64,000 nt of DNA, taken from the NCBI RefSeq assembly GCF_003710905.1, contig NZ_RHHV01000012.1:434001-498000 (forward strand), in the 5' to 3' direction. The DNA comes from Brevibacillus parabrevis (lineage in GTDB: Bacteria; Bacillota; Bacilli; Brevibacillales; Brevibacillaceae). Under the pieces are notes generated by a model. That model was not told where the DNA came from. It did no database searches and was given only the letters and a program-made list of their open reading frames with translations. Positions 1 to 7,894 of this stretch are shown in pieces. The position numbers were made by a program, and so were the translations under genes. How positions within the stretch are numbered: the first letter of the stretch is position 1; each line of letters starts with the position of its first letter.

Positions 1-699
1 TTCCAAGACATTTTGAGCCAAAACGTGCAAGGCGCCGGTGCTCCTACTGACGGAGGAAAAGGTGGTACCAACCCGACTCAAATCGGTCTTGGTTCATCGA
101 TTGCATCGATTGATACCGTGTTTTCTGCGGGAAGCCCGATGACGACCAACTTGCCAACGGACCTTTCCATCGAGGGTGACGCCTTCTTCATGGTGACTCC
201 GGATGATGGCGCAACGATCTACTATACACGCGCTGGTAACTTCACCCGCGATTCCCAAGGGTTCCTGGTAAACCCGCAAGGACTCAAGCTGTTGAACTCG
301 GACGCTGCTCCGATTCAAATCAACCAGGCTGACGGGATTGTCTCTTACTCGATCGGCAAGGACGGCGTAATCACTACCGTAGATGAAGCCGGAACGCTCG
401 CTTCCGACAATACGGTCGGTGTCATGACCTTCAACAACCCAGGCGGTTTGAAAAAGGTCGGCAACTCCCTGTATGAGAACACAGTGAACGCGGGAGCGCG
501 CGATGAAGATCCAATGACACCTGTTACCCCAGGTACAGCAAAAGTGAGCGTCATTGCCGGACAACTGGAAATGTCCAACGTTGACCTTTCCGAAGAGTTT
601 ACGGAAATGATCGTCGCGCAGCGCGGCTTCCAGGCCAACTCGCGGATCATTACCACTTCCGATTCCGTTCTCGAAGAATTGGTGAACCTGAAACGATAA
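1..699 (+). CDS. flgG: Flagellar basal-body rod / hook protein FlgG, 5' truncated
   Basis: The reading frame is open from base 1, so the N-terminus lies outside the window; 232 C-terminal residues are visible. It is a flagellar rod/hook-family protein assembled outside the membrane through the flagellar export apparatus. The visible start (FQDILSQNVQG, then GGTNPTQIGLG) matches the region just after the rod-family N-terminal helix. The middle contains the DLSIEGDAFFMV motif, and the C-terminus has the conserved helix ending NSRIITTSDSVLEELVNLKR. In Bacillus this position holds the gene first called flgE and now usually flgG; a shorter FlgE-type name is possible. It is followed by swrD and fliL in the same order as in the B. 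subtilis fla/che operon. Confidence 0.9.
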   Translation, partial: FQDILSQNVQGAGAPTDGGKGGTNPTQIGLGSSIASIDTVFSAGSPMTTNLPTDLSIEGDAFFMVTPDDGATIYYTRAGNFTRDSQGFLVNPQGLKLLNSDAAPIQINQADGIVSYSIGKDGVITTVDEAGTLASDNTVGVMTFNNPGGLKKVGNSLYENTVNAGARDEDPMTPVTPGTAKVSVIAGQLEMSNVDLSEEFTEMIVAQRGFQANSRIITTSDSVLEELVNLKR

Positions 700-719
700 C
701 TTCTTGCAGTGGGTTAGGG

Positions 720-745
720 AGGGGAAGCGATTGACTCCTTCCCCT
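720..745 (+). other. Hairpin between flgG and swrD
   Basis: An 8-bp perfect inverted repeat (AGGGGAAG at 720-727, CTTCCCCT at 738-745) with a 10-base loop sits between the flgG stop and the swrD ribosome binding site. No T-run follows, so it is not a standard terminator. It may stabilise or mark a cut end inside the long operon transcript; that role is inference. Confidence 0.5.
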
Positions 746-769
746 GCTTGATCCCAGGAGGAGCACACG

Positions 770-991
770 ATGATCAAACTGACCCGTTTTAACGGCACTG
801 CTTTTTATCTGAACATTACTCACATTGAAACTGTTGAAGCGACACCAGACACTGTGATTACGTTGTTCAACGACAGGAAGTACATCGTGAAGGATTCTAT
901 CGAATCGATCGCTGAACGTGTTCAGGCTTTTTATCAAAATGCTCATCCGATAGCGACTGCACCCAAGCTGCCGGACGACTTAAATGAATAG
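770..991 (+). CDS. swrD: SwrD / FlbD-family flagellar motor protein
   Basis: This 73-aa protein belongs to the FlbD family (SwrD, formerly YlzI, in B. subtilis), which is needed for full motor power and swarming. It begins MIKLTRFNGTAFYLNITHIE and continues with the family pattern of a short beta-rich domain, including the TPDTVITLFNDRKYIVKDS segment. There are no membrane segments. A strong ribosome site (aggagg) lies just upstream of the ATG, and fliL follows 14 bases after the stop. Identification rests on the FlbD-like sequence plus its place between flgG and fliL. Confidence 0.9.
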   Translation: MIKLTRFNGTAFYLNITHIETVEATPDTVITLFNDRKYIVKDSIESIAERVQAFYQNAHPIATAPKLPDDLNE

Positions 992-1005
992 CGGGAGGCA
1001 TTGCG

Positions 1006-1461
1006 ATGTTTCAAAATCGTTTGTTTAACATGGCTCTAATTATCATCATCGCGATTTCGCTACTGGGAGTAATCTCGTTTGTCCTTTGGCAAACATACCT
1101 CTCTCCGGCCGCTCAGACGGCCAGCACGGAACAAACAGAAATGAAGCCTTTGTCCGCGAAGGAAATGAAAGAGTACTCCGTTGACACAGGCGAAATTACG
1201 ACCAATCTGCTGACGAACAACTACATGATCGTGCGCTTTAGCATCACAGCGGACAGCTCGGATGCGAAAGCGGAGCTGGAGCAACGTTTGCCCCAGGTCA
1301 ATCAGGTCATTATCAAAACGTTGGCTGGCCTGACGCCAGAAGACATAAAAGGAACAGAAGGCGTAAACAAGCTGGAAGCAAAAATTATGAATGAAATCAG
1401 CTCCCTGATGCAAGAGGGCAAGATCGTGCAAGTTGTGACGACCAAGCGCGTCTTGTCATAA
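1006..1461 (+). CDS. fliL: Flagellar basal body-associated protein FliL
   Basis: FliL is a 151-aa, single-pass membrane protein near the stator ring that supports motor torque. One hydrophobic segment spans about residues 7-29 (MALIIIIAISLLGVISFVLW), with a short cytoplasmic N-terminus and an extracytoplasmic domain of about 115 residues. The domain contains the stretch TTNLLTNNYMIVRFSI, typical of the family. Its weak sequence conservation is normal for FliL; the call leans on topology and on its position between swrD and fliM. The ribosome site gggagg precedes the ATG. Confidence 0.92.
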   Translation: MFQNRLFNMALIIIIAISLLGVISFVLWQTYLSPAAQTASTEQTEMKPLSAKEMKEYSVDTGEITTNLLTNNYMIVRFSITADSSDAKAELEQRLPQVNQVIIKTLAGLTPEDIKGTEGVNKLEAKIMNEISSLMQEGKIVQVVTTKRVLS

Positions 1462-1503
1462 AGGAAGCGATCACACGGATACATAGCAAGGAGGTGACGA
1501 CAT

Positions 1504-2499
1504 ATGGCCGAGGTTCTCTCACAAAGTGAGATTGATGCGTTGTTGGCCGCTCTATCATCTGGCGAGATGGATGCCAACGAGCTGAAAAAAGAAGAGACTG
1601 AGCGCAAAGTCAAAGTGTATGATTTTAAACGCGCGTTGCGGTTCTCCAAAGATCAGATCCGTGGCTTGACGCGAATCCACGAGAACTATGCGAGGCTGTT
1701 GACTACTTATTTTTCAGCTCAGCTCCGTACCTTCGTGCAAATTACGGTTGCCTCCGTCGATCAATTGCCGTATGACGAATTTATCCGCTCCATTCCCAAG
1801 ATGACCATCTTGAACATCTTCGAAGCTCCACCTTTGGAAGGACGAATGGTCTTGGAAGTCAATCCAAACATCGCCTATACCATGCTGGATCGGCTTCTTG
1901 GTGGCCAGGGTGCAATCCCGGAAAAAATGGGTGCACTTACGGAAATTGAAACAACGGTGATGGAGCGAGTATTCGGCAAAGCGCTGGATACTTTCCACGA
2001 GGCATGGAAGCAAATTATTGAGCTTGATCCGTACCAGGAAGGACTGGAGATGAATCCCCAGTTCATGCAGATTGTCTCGCCAAACGAGATTGTCGTCGTA
2101 ATCTCGTTCAGTACCAAAATTGGAGATACGACAGGAATGATCAACCTCTGTCTGCCTCACGTTGTACTGGAGCCAATCATGACCAAGCTCTCCGGGCAAT
2201 ACTGGTTCTCCAAGCAGAAAAAGACGCGGGATGAGGATGAGCGCCTGCGGGTCGAAGAGCGAGTCAAGGTTGCCAAACTGCCGATTATTGCAGAAATGGG
2301 AACCGCTACAATTACAGTCGGCGATTTCTTGCAACTGCAAAAAGGAGACGTCATTCAATTGGATCAGTCGCTTGATACCAAGCTGAAAATCAAGATTGGC
2401 GATCAGCTGAAATTCCTGGGACAACCAGGGACACTCAAAGGCAGAATGGCTGTGCAGATTGATGAAGTCATAGAGGAGGGGGAGGAACAAAATGAGTAG
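1504..2499 (+). CDS. fliM: Flagellar motor switch protein FliM
   Basis: FliM is a C-ring component that binds phosphorylated CheY and sets rotation direction. The 331-aa protein starts with the CheY-P-binding motif LSQSEIDALL (residues 5-14). The CheC-like middle domain carries GGQG at 133-136, and the C-terminal SpoA/FliN-like domain begins near residue 255. The length is usual for the family. The start is ATG after aggaggtgac. The last 8 bases overlap fliY, suggesting translational coupling of the two switch proteins. Confidence 0.97.
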   Translation: MAEVLSQSEIDALLAALSSGEMDANELKKEETERKVKVYDFKRALRFSKDQIRGLTRIHENYARLLTTYFSAQLRTFVQITVASVDQLPYDEFIRSIPKMTILNIFEAPPLEGRMVLEVNPNIAYTMLDRLLGGQGAIPEKMGALTEIETTVMERVFGKALDTFHEAWKQIIELDPYQEGLEMNPQFMQIVSPNEIVVVISFSTKIGDTTGMINLCLPHVVLEPIMTKLSGQYWFSKQKKTRDEDERLRVEERVKVAKLPIIAEMGTATITVGDFLQLQKGDVIQLDQSLDTKLKIKIGDQLKFLGQPGTLKGRMAVQIDEVIEEGEEQNE

Positions 2500-3856
2500 A
2501 GATATGCTTTCTCAAGACGAGATTGACGCGCTGCTTCGCGCGAACAACTTGGTTGAGGACGAAGAGGAAGCAGGACCCATGGAGAGTCAGGATGTGGCCG
2601 ATTTTCTTTCCCCATTTGAACAGGATGCGCTTGGCGAAATCGGAAATATCTCCTTCGGTAGTGCAGCGACTGCGTTATCGACTTTGTTAAGCCAAAAAGT
2701 AGATATCACCACGCCGACGGTTTCCGTTGTCAATGTGGATGAATTGGAAAGTGAGTTTCCGATTCCCCATGTAGCGGTCCACGTTGAGTACACCGACGGT
2801 TTCAAAGGGATTAACCTGCTGGTTATTCGGATGGAAGATGCGGCTGTCATCGCAGACTTGATGATGGGCGGCGACGGCAGACCTGCCAATACAGAAATGT
2901 CCGAGCTGCACATCAGTGCGGTACAGGAAGCGATGAATCAGATGATGGGTTCTGCGGCGACGTCCATGTCGACGATTTTTAACCAGTTCATCAATATTAC
3001 GCCTCCAGGCATCGACGTCATGGATTTGGCCCAAGGCAAGGGCGGAGACAGCTTCTCGGACGATGACAGTCCGTTGGTCAAAGTTTCCTTCCGTCTGAAG
3101 GTCGGGGAACAGGGAGAATTGATTGACTCCAATATCATGCAGCTTTTGCCGCTTTCGTTCGCGAAGAAGATGATCGATCGACTGGTTGGCGGATCAGAAG
3201 GCGAAGCAGCAGCAGCGCTTGTAGCGGAGACAGAAATGCCTTCTATACCGGCAATTACCCAGTCGGCTCCACCAGCCCAACCTGTGCATCAGGAGCCTGT
3301 ACAGAGCCACGTACCGCCTGTAGCGCCGCCTCCTGTGCAGCAACCGCCACAGGTGCAGCAACAACCGCCTGGAGGCTATGCTCCACCGCCTGCATACCCA
3401 GGCCAACCGATGTATCCAGATCCTTATGCGCAGTATGCGATGCCACCGGGCTATGCGCCGTATCCAGGTGCTTATCAGCAACCGCCAATGGCACCGCCAC
3501 CGCCTCAGCATTTTGGCAGTCCTGCGGTTAACCAGGCAAACGTCGTTCCGGCACAGTTTGCGCCGCTTGGAACAACGCCTATGTATGCAGGAGACAATCA
3601 AAACTTGAACCTTTTGCATGACATTCCGCTGCAAGTAACCGTTGAATTGGGACGGACCAAGAAGCTGATCAGAGAAATTCTTGACTTGTCTGCTGGTTCC
3701 ATCATACAGTTGGACAAGCTGGCAGGTGAACACGTGGATATCTTGGTAAACAACAAGCTGATTGCCAGGGGCGAGGTTGTCGTTATCGACGAGAATTTCG
3801 GGGTTCGCGTAACAGATATCATCAGCCAGTTTGATCGTGTTCAAAAATTGCAATAA
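2492..3856 (+). CDS. fliY: Flagellar motor switch phosphatase FliY
   Basis: FliY is the Bacillus-type switch protein that combines a CheC-like CheY-P phosphatase with a FliN-like C-ring domain. Residues 6-15 (LSQDEIDALL) resemble the FliM CheY-P-binding peptide. Two phosphatase signatures are visible: EIGN at 49-52 and EAMN at 146-149. The C-terminal FliN/SpoA domain spans about 374-454. Between the domains is a Pro/Gln/Tyr-rich linker at about residues 250-368, which makes the protein (454 aa) longer than I recall for B. subtilis FliY (about 378 aa). The gene overlaps fliM by 8 bases, and cheY follows. Confidence 0.96.
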   Translation: MSRDMLSQDEIDALLRANNLVEDEEEAGPMESQDVADFLSPFEQDALGEIGNISFGSAATALSTLLSQKVDITTPTVSVVNVDELESEFPIPHVAVHVEYTDGFKGINLLVIRMEDAAVIADLMMGGDGRPANTEMSELHISAVQEAMNQMMGSAATSMSTIFNQFINITPPGIDVMDLAQGKGGDSFSDDDSPLVKVSFRLKVGEQGELIDSNIMQLLPLSFAKKMIDRLVGGSEGEAAAALVAETEMPSIPAITQSAPPAQPVHQEPVQSHVPPVAPPPVQQPPQVQQQPPGGYAPPPAYPGQPMYPDPYAQYAMPPGYAPYPGAYQQPPMAPPPPQHFGSPAVNQANVVPAQFAPLGTTPMYAGDNQNLNLLHDIPLQVTVELGRTKKLIREILDLSAGSIIQLDKLAGEHVDILVNNKLIARGEVVVIDENFGVRVTDIISQFDRVQKLQ

Positions 3857-3894
3857 AAACAAATCAAGAGTCAAGTATTGGGGAGGATCTATCC

Positions 3895-4257
3895 ATGTCG
3901 AACAAAGTATTAATCGTTGATGATGCAGCATTCATGCGTATGATGATCAAGGAGATTTTGTCCAAAAACGGATACAGCGTCGTAGGGGAAGCTAGTGATG
4001 GCGCACAAGCAGTAGAAAAATACAAAGAATTGGGTCCGGATTTGGTTACGATGGATATTACCATGCCGGAAATGGACGGAATTTCCGCTCTGAAGGAAAT
4101 CAAAAAACTCGATCCAAACGCACGTGTGATCATGTGCTCTGCGATGGGACAACAGGCAATGGTTATTGACGCCATTCAGGCGGGGGCAAAAGACTTCATC
4201 GTGAAGCCATTCCAAGCGGATCGCGTATTGGAAGCGATCAAAAAGACTTTGAGCTAA
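3895..4257 (+). CDS. cheY: Chemotaxis response regulator CheY
   Basis: This is a 120-aa single-domain receiver that carries the chemotaxis signal from CheA to the FliM/FliY switch. The acidic pair is D9-D10, the phosphoacceptor is D54 (DLVTMDITMPEMDG), and the conserved lysine is K104 in FIVKPF. No output domain is present. The ATG follows ggggagg. The stop codon overlaps the fliO start (TAATG), so translation is probably coupled. Confidence 0.97.
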   Translation: MSNKVLIVDDAAFMRMMIKEILSKNGYSVVGEASDGAQAVEKYKELGPDLVTMDITMPEMDGISALKEIKKLDPNARVIMCSAMGQQAMVIDAIQAGAKDFIVKPFQADRVLEAIKKTLS

Positions 4258-4937
4258 TGATGAAGATCCGGAATGCAGGGATGAGACTATCCTGGGTCTT
4301 CTGTCTGATCCTGTTGCTGTCTGTCTTAGCCCTGCCCATTGCCGTCCATGCGGAAGGTACTGTTGCCGATGCGTACAACCAGAAGAACACAGAACAGAGC
4401 AATGCGCCCGCCGGCGGCGAACAGCCGGCGGCCATTCCGGGCAGCGGAACAGGAAGTATGATCGGCTATCTGGTTCAAGTCGTTTTTTCACTAGGCTTTA
4501 TCGCTGTTCTGATCTTTTTCCTGCTCCGTTTCCTCGGACGGCGTCAAGTCGGACAAAGTCAAGGGCCGATCAAGATCATCAGCGCAGCCGCTCTCGGCAA
4601 CGGGAAGACGCTGCAAGTCGTCATGATCGGAGAGTCCTTGTACATTGTAGGTGTGGGTGATAACGTCCAGTTGCTTAGACGAATCGAACCGGGTGAAGAA
4701 GTGGATCTGATCTTGTCTGATGCCGAGATCGGGCCCATAAAAAATCCGCTTTCGCTAAGCTGGCTGCCCTTTGGCAAAAAAAAGCAGGCTGACGAAGAGT
4801 TGCTGTTCTCATCCGATGTGGATGGAAAAACGTTTCAAGACCTGCTGAAAGGCCAATGGGACAACGTGAAAAAACGGCCACTCCACTCCGAATCGTGGGA
4901 CAAAGAGGAAGCTTCCGACAGAGGGGACCGAAAATGA
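4257..4937 (+). CDS. fliO: Flagellar biosynthetic protein FliO
   Basis: FliO (FliZ in older Bacillus usage) helps assemble the FliP export-gate ring. The 226-aa protein has an N-terminal signal-like hydrophobic stretch (about residues 11-31, ending near AVHAEG) and a second membrane segment at about 65-90 (GYLVQVVFSLGFIAVLIFFL). The cytoplasmic domain contains GNGKTLQVVMIGESLYIVG, typical of FliO. The extracytoplasmic loop is unusually rich in Ala, Gly and Gln. The start overlaps the cheY stop and the end overlaps fliP by ATGA. Confidence 0.92.
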   Translation: MMKIRNAGMRLSWVFCLILLLSVLALPIAVHAEGTVADAYNQKNTEQSNAPAGGEQPAAIPGSGTGSMIGYLVQVVFSLGFIAVLIFFLLRFLGRRQVGQSQGPIKIISAAALGNGKTLQVVMIGESLYIVGVGDNVQLLRRIEPGEEVDLILSDAEIGPIKNPLSLSWLPFGKKKQADEELLFSSDVDGKTFQDLLKGQWDNVKKRPLHSESWDKEEASDRGDRK

Positions 4938-5695
4938 AACATTTTTTGCAGGTGCTCGTGCTTGTCGCTGTGATGCTCCTGGTACCAGAGATAGCGCTTG
5001 CTGCGCCAGCGGGATCACCGCTTATTCCGAGCATTGATTTGCAAATTGGCGGCGGCAATGGGACACCACAGGAGACATCTTCAGCGATCCAGATTTTGCT
5101 AATTTTGACGGTGCTCTCTGTTGCGCCAGCTATATTGCTCCTGATGACAAGCTTTACCCGAATCGTCATTGTCTTGTCTTTTGTGCGAAATGCCTTGGCG
5201 ACACAGCAAATGCCGCCCAACCAGGTACTGGTGGCACTCGCGCTGTTCCTGACGTTTTTCATCATGGCACCGACCTTCGGGAAGGTGAACGAAACGGCTG
5301 TACAACCGTTTATGCAGGGCAAGCTGACACAGGAACAGGCATTCAACGCGGCTGTCATTCCTTTTAAAGAATTTATGGCCAAGCAAACACGCGAGAAAGA
5401 TTTGGCGCTGTTTTTGGAATTTACCAAAGCGGAGAGACCGAAGACGATTCAAGATATTCCGCTGACTGCTCTCGTACCTGCTTATGCGATCAGTGAATTG
5501 AAGACAGCTTTTCAGATCGGGTTTATGATCTTCATTCCATTCCTCGTGATCGACATGATCATATCCAGTATTTTGATGGGGATGGGGATGATGATGCTGC
5601 CGCCCGTCATGATTTCATTGCCGTTCAAAATTTTGCTATTCATTATGGTGGACGGCTGGTATTTAGTTGTGAAGTCGCTCTTGACCAGTTTTTAG
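4934..5695 (+). CDS. fliP: Flagellar type III export gate protein FliP
   Basis: FliP forms the core of the flagellar export channel with FliQ and FliR. The chosen ATG at 4934 overlaps the fliO stop (ATGA), follows gagggg, and gives 253 aa with an N-terminal signal sequence (FLQVLVLVAVMLLVPEIALA). The frame is open farther upstream, but those codons lie inside fliO. The conserved block SFTRIVIVLSFVRNALATQQ, the PPNQVLVALALFLTFF segment and the C-terminal helix pair around MGMGMMMLPPVMISLPFK match the family. Confidence 0.96.
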   Translation: MKHFLQVLVLVAVMLLVPEIALAAPAGSPLIPSIDLQIGGGNGTPQETSSAIQILLILTVLSVAPAILLLMTSFTRIVIVLSFVRNALATQQMPPNQVLVALALFLTFFIMAPTFGKVNETAVQPFMQGKLTQEQAFNAAVIPFKEFMAKQTREKDLALFLEFTKAERPKTIQDIPLTALVPAYAISELKTAFQIGFMIFIPFLVIDMIISSILMGMGMMMLPPVMISLPFKILLFIMVDGWYLVVKSLLTSF

Positions 5696-5725
5696 CGGCA
5701 TTCCGAAGGGACCAGGAGGGTAGAC

Positions 5726-5995
5726 ATGACACAGGAATTATTAATGCAAATTGCCCAAAACGCTGTTTATACCATCCTGCTGATATCCGCACCCGCACTC
5801 GGGATTGCCTTGCTGGTCGGATTGATGGTCAGTGTTTTTCAGGCAACGACACAAATCCAGGAGCAGACCCTTGCATTCATCCCTAAAATTGTTGCCGTGT
5901 TCATTACCATCTTGGCAGTGGGACCGTGGATGCTTCGCGTCATGCTTGATTTTACGATGGGGATTTTTGGCAACCTTCATCGTTTTGTCGGATAG
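5726..5995 (+). CDS. fliQ: Flagellar type III export gate protein FliQ
   Basis: FliQ is an 89-aa export-gate protein with two transmembrane helices, at about residues 13-37 and 50-75. The signature VSVFQATTQIQEQTLAFIPK joins them. The length is standard. The ATG follows aggaggg, and fliR begins 3 bases after the stop. Confidence 0.96.
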   Translation: MTQELLMQIAQNAVYTILLISAPALGIALLVGLMVSVFQATTQIQEQTLAFIPKIVAVFITILAVGPWMLRVMLDFTMGIFGNLHRFVG

Positions 5996-5998
5996 CTT

Positions 5999-6781
5999 AT
6001 GAATCTTTATCTCGTATATTTGCCCGTTTTCTTGCTCGTGTTTGTCAGGATGAGTGCCTTTTTCGTCGCAGCTCCCTTTTTCTCGATCAAGGGTGTGCCA
6101 GCCCACTTTAAAATTGGCTTGGCATTCATCGTTGCCCTGATCAGCTTTCAAACGTTGCCTGTACAAGGACAAATTCCTCTGGACCTGACGTTTGTACTGT
6201 ATGTGATGAAGGAAGCGCTGATTGGCGTCATACTCGGTTACATTTGTGAGTTGATGTTCATCGCCATCCAAGTTGCCGGAGGACTGATGGACATGCAGAT
6301 GGGTCTGGCCATGGCAAACGTGATCGACCCGAAAACAGGCGCGTATGTCCCGATTACGGGTAACTTCAAAAACATGCTCGCTGTCTTGTATTTTTTCAGT
6401 ATCAACGGACATCACATGCTGCTGCGCGGCATCATGAGCAGCTATCAGGTAATCCCGGTTGATAAGATGTGGGCTGCTTTTGGCAGCGAGGCTGTGATGA
6501 TGACGGCGGTAAAAGTGTTTCAGAACATGTTTCTGAGCGCCTTTATGATGGCGGCACCCATCGTGGTCGCACTGTTTCTCGTAGACCTCTCTCTTGGTAT
6601 TATCGCCAAATCCGTCCCGCAGTTTAATATCTTTGTTGTCGGATTGCCCATCAAACTGCTTGCAGGCTTCCTGCTCCTGATTGTCGTCATGCCCGCCTTT
6701 TTATTGACGCTAAGCGGATTGTTCGACCACATGTTCCGGGCACTCGCGGAAATGATGAAATCGCTCGGAGGATCACCATGA
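5999..6781 (+). CDS. fliR: Flagellar type III export gate protein FliR
   Basis: FliR is a 260-aa polytopic protein that completes the FliPQR export gate. It has about six hydrophobic segments, starting with LVYLPVFLLVFVRMSAFFVA. The family motif GGLMDMQMGLAMANVIDP lies near residues 97-114. No good ribosome site precedes the ATG, which lies 3 bases after the fliQ stop, so translation is probably coupled. The 3' end overlaps flhB by 4 bases (ATGA). Confidence 0.96.
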   Translation: MNLYLVYLPVFLLVFVRMSAFFVAAPFFSIKGVPAHFKIGLAFIVALISFQTLPVQGQIPLDLTFVLYVMKEALIGVILGYICELMFIAIQVAGGLMDMQMGLAMANVIDPKTGAYVPITGNFKNMLAVLYFFSINGHHMLLRGIMSSYQVIPVDKMWAAFGSEAVMMTAVKVFQNMFLSAFMMAAPIVVALFLVDLSLGIIAKSVPQFNIFVVGLPIKLLAGFLLLIVVMPAFLLTLSGLFDHMFRALAEMMKSLGGSP

Positions 6782-7875
6782 CGCAGAAGAGGTTCCTTTT
6801 ACCCGTAGACCTGCAATTTTTTAGCGGAGAAAAAACGGAGAAGGCGACTCCCAAGAAAAAAGAAGATGCACGAAAAAAGGGGCAGGTGGCCAAAAGCCAG
6901 GATCTGTCGCCCTCCATCGCGCTAACAGGATTCTTTTTTTTGCTGATGATGCTCGGTTCATCCATGCTCGGTACGTTTCAGAACCTCATGCGTGAAGCGC
7001 TGATTACTTTCACGAGCTGGCAGTTGAACGAAGAGAATCTCAAAGTGATCGTCATGACAATGACCTTCGAGGCGATAAAAATTGTGGGGCCTGTCCTGGG
7101 GCTGTCTTTTTTGCTTGCTTTTGCTGTCAACTACATGCAGGTGGGATGGATGATCAGTACAGAGCCGCTCCAGATGAAACTGGAGAAGTTGGACCCGATT
7201 AAAGGAGCCAAACGCATTTTTTCCATGCGATCAGTCGTTGAGCTTCTGAAGTCGCTGTTAAAAATCAGTGCTTGTATGTACGTCGCCTATGTTATTTTGT
7301 GGAATTCAAAGGAACAAGTAACCCAGCTTTCTTTGCTCTCACTGGGGAGCGTCCTGTCGTTTACGGCAAACGAAGTAGCCAAGCTCGGGATTTACATCGG
7401 TTTGCTGCTGTTCATCCTGGCGATTATGGATTACGCCTACCAGAAATATGAACATGAAAAGAATTTGCGGATGTCCAAACAGGATCTTAAAGACGAGCAC
7501 AAGCAGGCGGAAGGGGACCCGTTAATCAAAGGGAAAATTCGTGAAAGGCAAAGGAGCATGGCGCTTCGCCGGATGATGCAGGAACTGCCCAAGGCAGACG
7601 TGATCATCACGAACCCGACCCACTTTGCCGTCGCAATCCGCTACGATGCCAGTGCAATGAGCGCGCCTACTGTATTGGCCAAAGGCCAGGATTACATGGC
7701 GCTGAAAATCAGAGAAGTGGCCAAGAAGCACCGGATTGTTACGATGGAAAACAAGCCCCTGGCCCGGGCTCTCTATAGTCAAGTTGAAATTGGACAACAA
7801 ATTCCCGAAGAGATGTTTAAAGCGGTCGCGGAAGTTCTCGCGTACGTCTACAAGCTGCAAGGGAAAGTGAAATAA
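6778..7875 (+). CDS. flhB: Flagellar export switch protein FlhB
   Basis: FlhB controls export substrate switching from rod/hook to filament proteins through autocleavage. The 365-aa protein has a basic N-terminus (GEKTEKATPKKKEDARKKGQ), four transmembrane helices and a cytoplasmic domain. The autocleavage motif NPTH is intact at residues 279-282, followed by FAVAIRYD. The ATG follows ggagg and overlaps the end of fliR; flhA follows after 19 bases. Confidence 0.97.
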   Translation: MTQKRFLLPVDLQFFSGEKTEKATPKKKEDARKKGQVAKSQDLSPSIALTGFFFLLMMLGSSMLGTFQNLMREALITFTSWQLNEENLKVIVMTMTFEAIKIVGPVLGLSFLLAFAVNYMQVGWMISTEPLQMKLEKLDPIKGAKRIFSMRSVVELLKSLLKISACMYVAYVILWNSKEQVTQLSLLSLGSVLSFTANEVAKLGIYIGLLLFILAIMDYAYQKYEHEKNLRMSKQDLKDEHKQAEGDPLIKGKIRERQRSMALRRMMQELPKADVIITNPTHFAVAIRYDASAMSAPTVLAKGQDYMALKIREVAKKHRIVTMENKPLARALYSQVEIGQQIPEEMFKAVAEVLAYVYKLQGKVK

Positions 7876-7894
7876 CGAGGAAGGAGGATGAACA

